Assembly (NCBI GenBank): GCA_902801205.1
Contig: CADCHE010000008.1
Location: forward strand, 99,480-155,005
Length of the DNA stretch: 55,526 bases
Source: an uncultured Bacteroidia bacterium
Lineage (GTDB): Bacteria > Bacteroidota > Bacteroidia > Bacteroidales > UBA932
Direction of reading: 5' to 3'
A program made the position numbers and the translations under genes. The notes under the pieces were generated by a model, which was not told the origin of the DNA, did not search any database, and was given only the letters and a program-made list of their open reading frames with translations. Numbering within the stretch: the first letter of the stretch is position 1; every line of letters begins with the position of its first letter. Below are positions 55,337-55,526 of the stretch, one piece after another.

Positions 55337-55526
55337 ATGAAAAAGATCATATACAGTGCGCTTGCGTTGCTGCTCTTCGGGGCAGCAACCGCCAAGGCAC
55401 AAGACACGGTGGAAACCACTGTCGGCACCGATTTCGTAAGCAGTTATGTCTGGCGCGGCCTGGAGTTGGGCGATGTGTCGATGCAGCCGACGCTCGGAGT
55501 CAGTTACAAGGGCCTGAGCCTGTCGG
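55337..55526 (+). CDS. Outer-membrane barrel protein, 5' part only
   Basis: Only the first 63 codons are in the window. Signal peptide MKKIIYSALALLLFGAATAKA then QDTVETTVGTDFVSSYVWRGLELGDVS and a beta-strand region. The start SSYVWRG is typical of TorF/porin-like or DUF-type outer-membrane proteins encoded with glnK-amtB in Bacteroidetes, where it may help ammonium or small solutes cross the outer membrane. It lies 22 bp after amtB and is probably co-transcribed. Confidence 0.8.
   Translation, partial: MKKIIYSALALLLFGAATAKAQDTVETTVGTDFVSSYVWRGLELGDVSMQPTLGVSYKGLSLS

Overview
The window looks like a chromosomal segment of a GC-rich (roughly 60% by eye) member of the Bacteroidales. Evidence: a SusC/SusD pair, BACON and PKD-like lipoproteins, DUF5117/DUF5118-type metalloproteases, type III glutamine synthetase, and many promoters with the Bacteroidetes -7 element TAnnTTTG instead of a sigma70 -10/-35 pair. 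I cannot name the genus; a gut or rumen Rikenellaceae-like or related uncultured lineage is a guess.

Layout. 1-2123: a REP-associated (RAYT-like) Y1 transposase gene between strongly strand-skewed, GC-rich, minisatellite-like arms, including a 353-bp repeat. 2124-3410: a lipoprotein whose leader is built of in-frame 45-bp and 18-bp tandem repeats. 3533-17794: a co-directional locus susC - susD - DUF4843 lipoprotein - PKD-like lipoprotein - zincin metalloprotease - second zincin paralogue that has lost its zinc ligands and catalytic Glu - BACON lipoprotein. There is no glycoside hydrolase in it, which suggests peptide or glycoprotein capture. 17878-26159: two paralogous outer-membrane beta-barrel receptors separated by a DUF4890-like protein and a repeat-rich interval that holds a palindromic MITE-like element, 22-bp and 39-bp tandem repeats and a small AT-rich (probably acquired) lipoprotein gene. 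26200-32332: a secreted beta-helix protein, a GH78-like enzyme and a divergent SGNH-hydrolase/six-hairpin-glycosidase fusion. 32337-34231: a Y-family DNA polymerase with a YolD-like partner, then a membrane coiled-coil protein. 35365-38515: a three-gene envelope operon (acyltransferase, alpha/beta-hydrolase lipoprotein, Omp85-like barrel). 38606-39950: mannose-1-phosphate guanylyltransferase and two tRNA-Lys genes (TTT and CTT). 40037-41918: AlkZ-like glycosylase and three small genes.

42013-55526 is a nitrogen/glutamine block: a structured small RNA with a strong terminator, then glnN, gltB, gltD, pyrG, a PurF-type amidotransferase, glnK, amtB and the start of an outer-membrane protein. The enzyme that makes glutamine (GS III) is arranged with three that spend its amide nitrogen (GOGAT, CTP synthase, PurF) and with the ammonium sensor/transporter pair, so one locus covers ammonium uptake, assimilation and the first nucleotide sinks.

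The items I rate most worth a second look are the active/inactive metalloprotease pair in the Sus-like locus, the repeat ecology around the RAYT gene, the in-frame minisatellite leader of the 2124 lipoprotein, the homopolymer-spaced promoter at 23276-23302, two probable leaderless genes, and the RNA upstream of glnN. All functional statements are from reading sequence; no database search was run.
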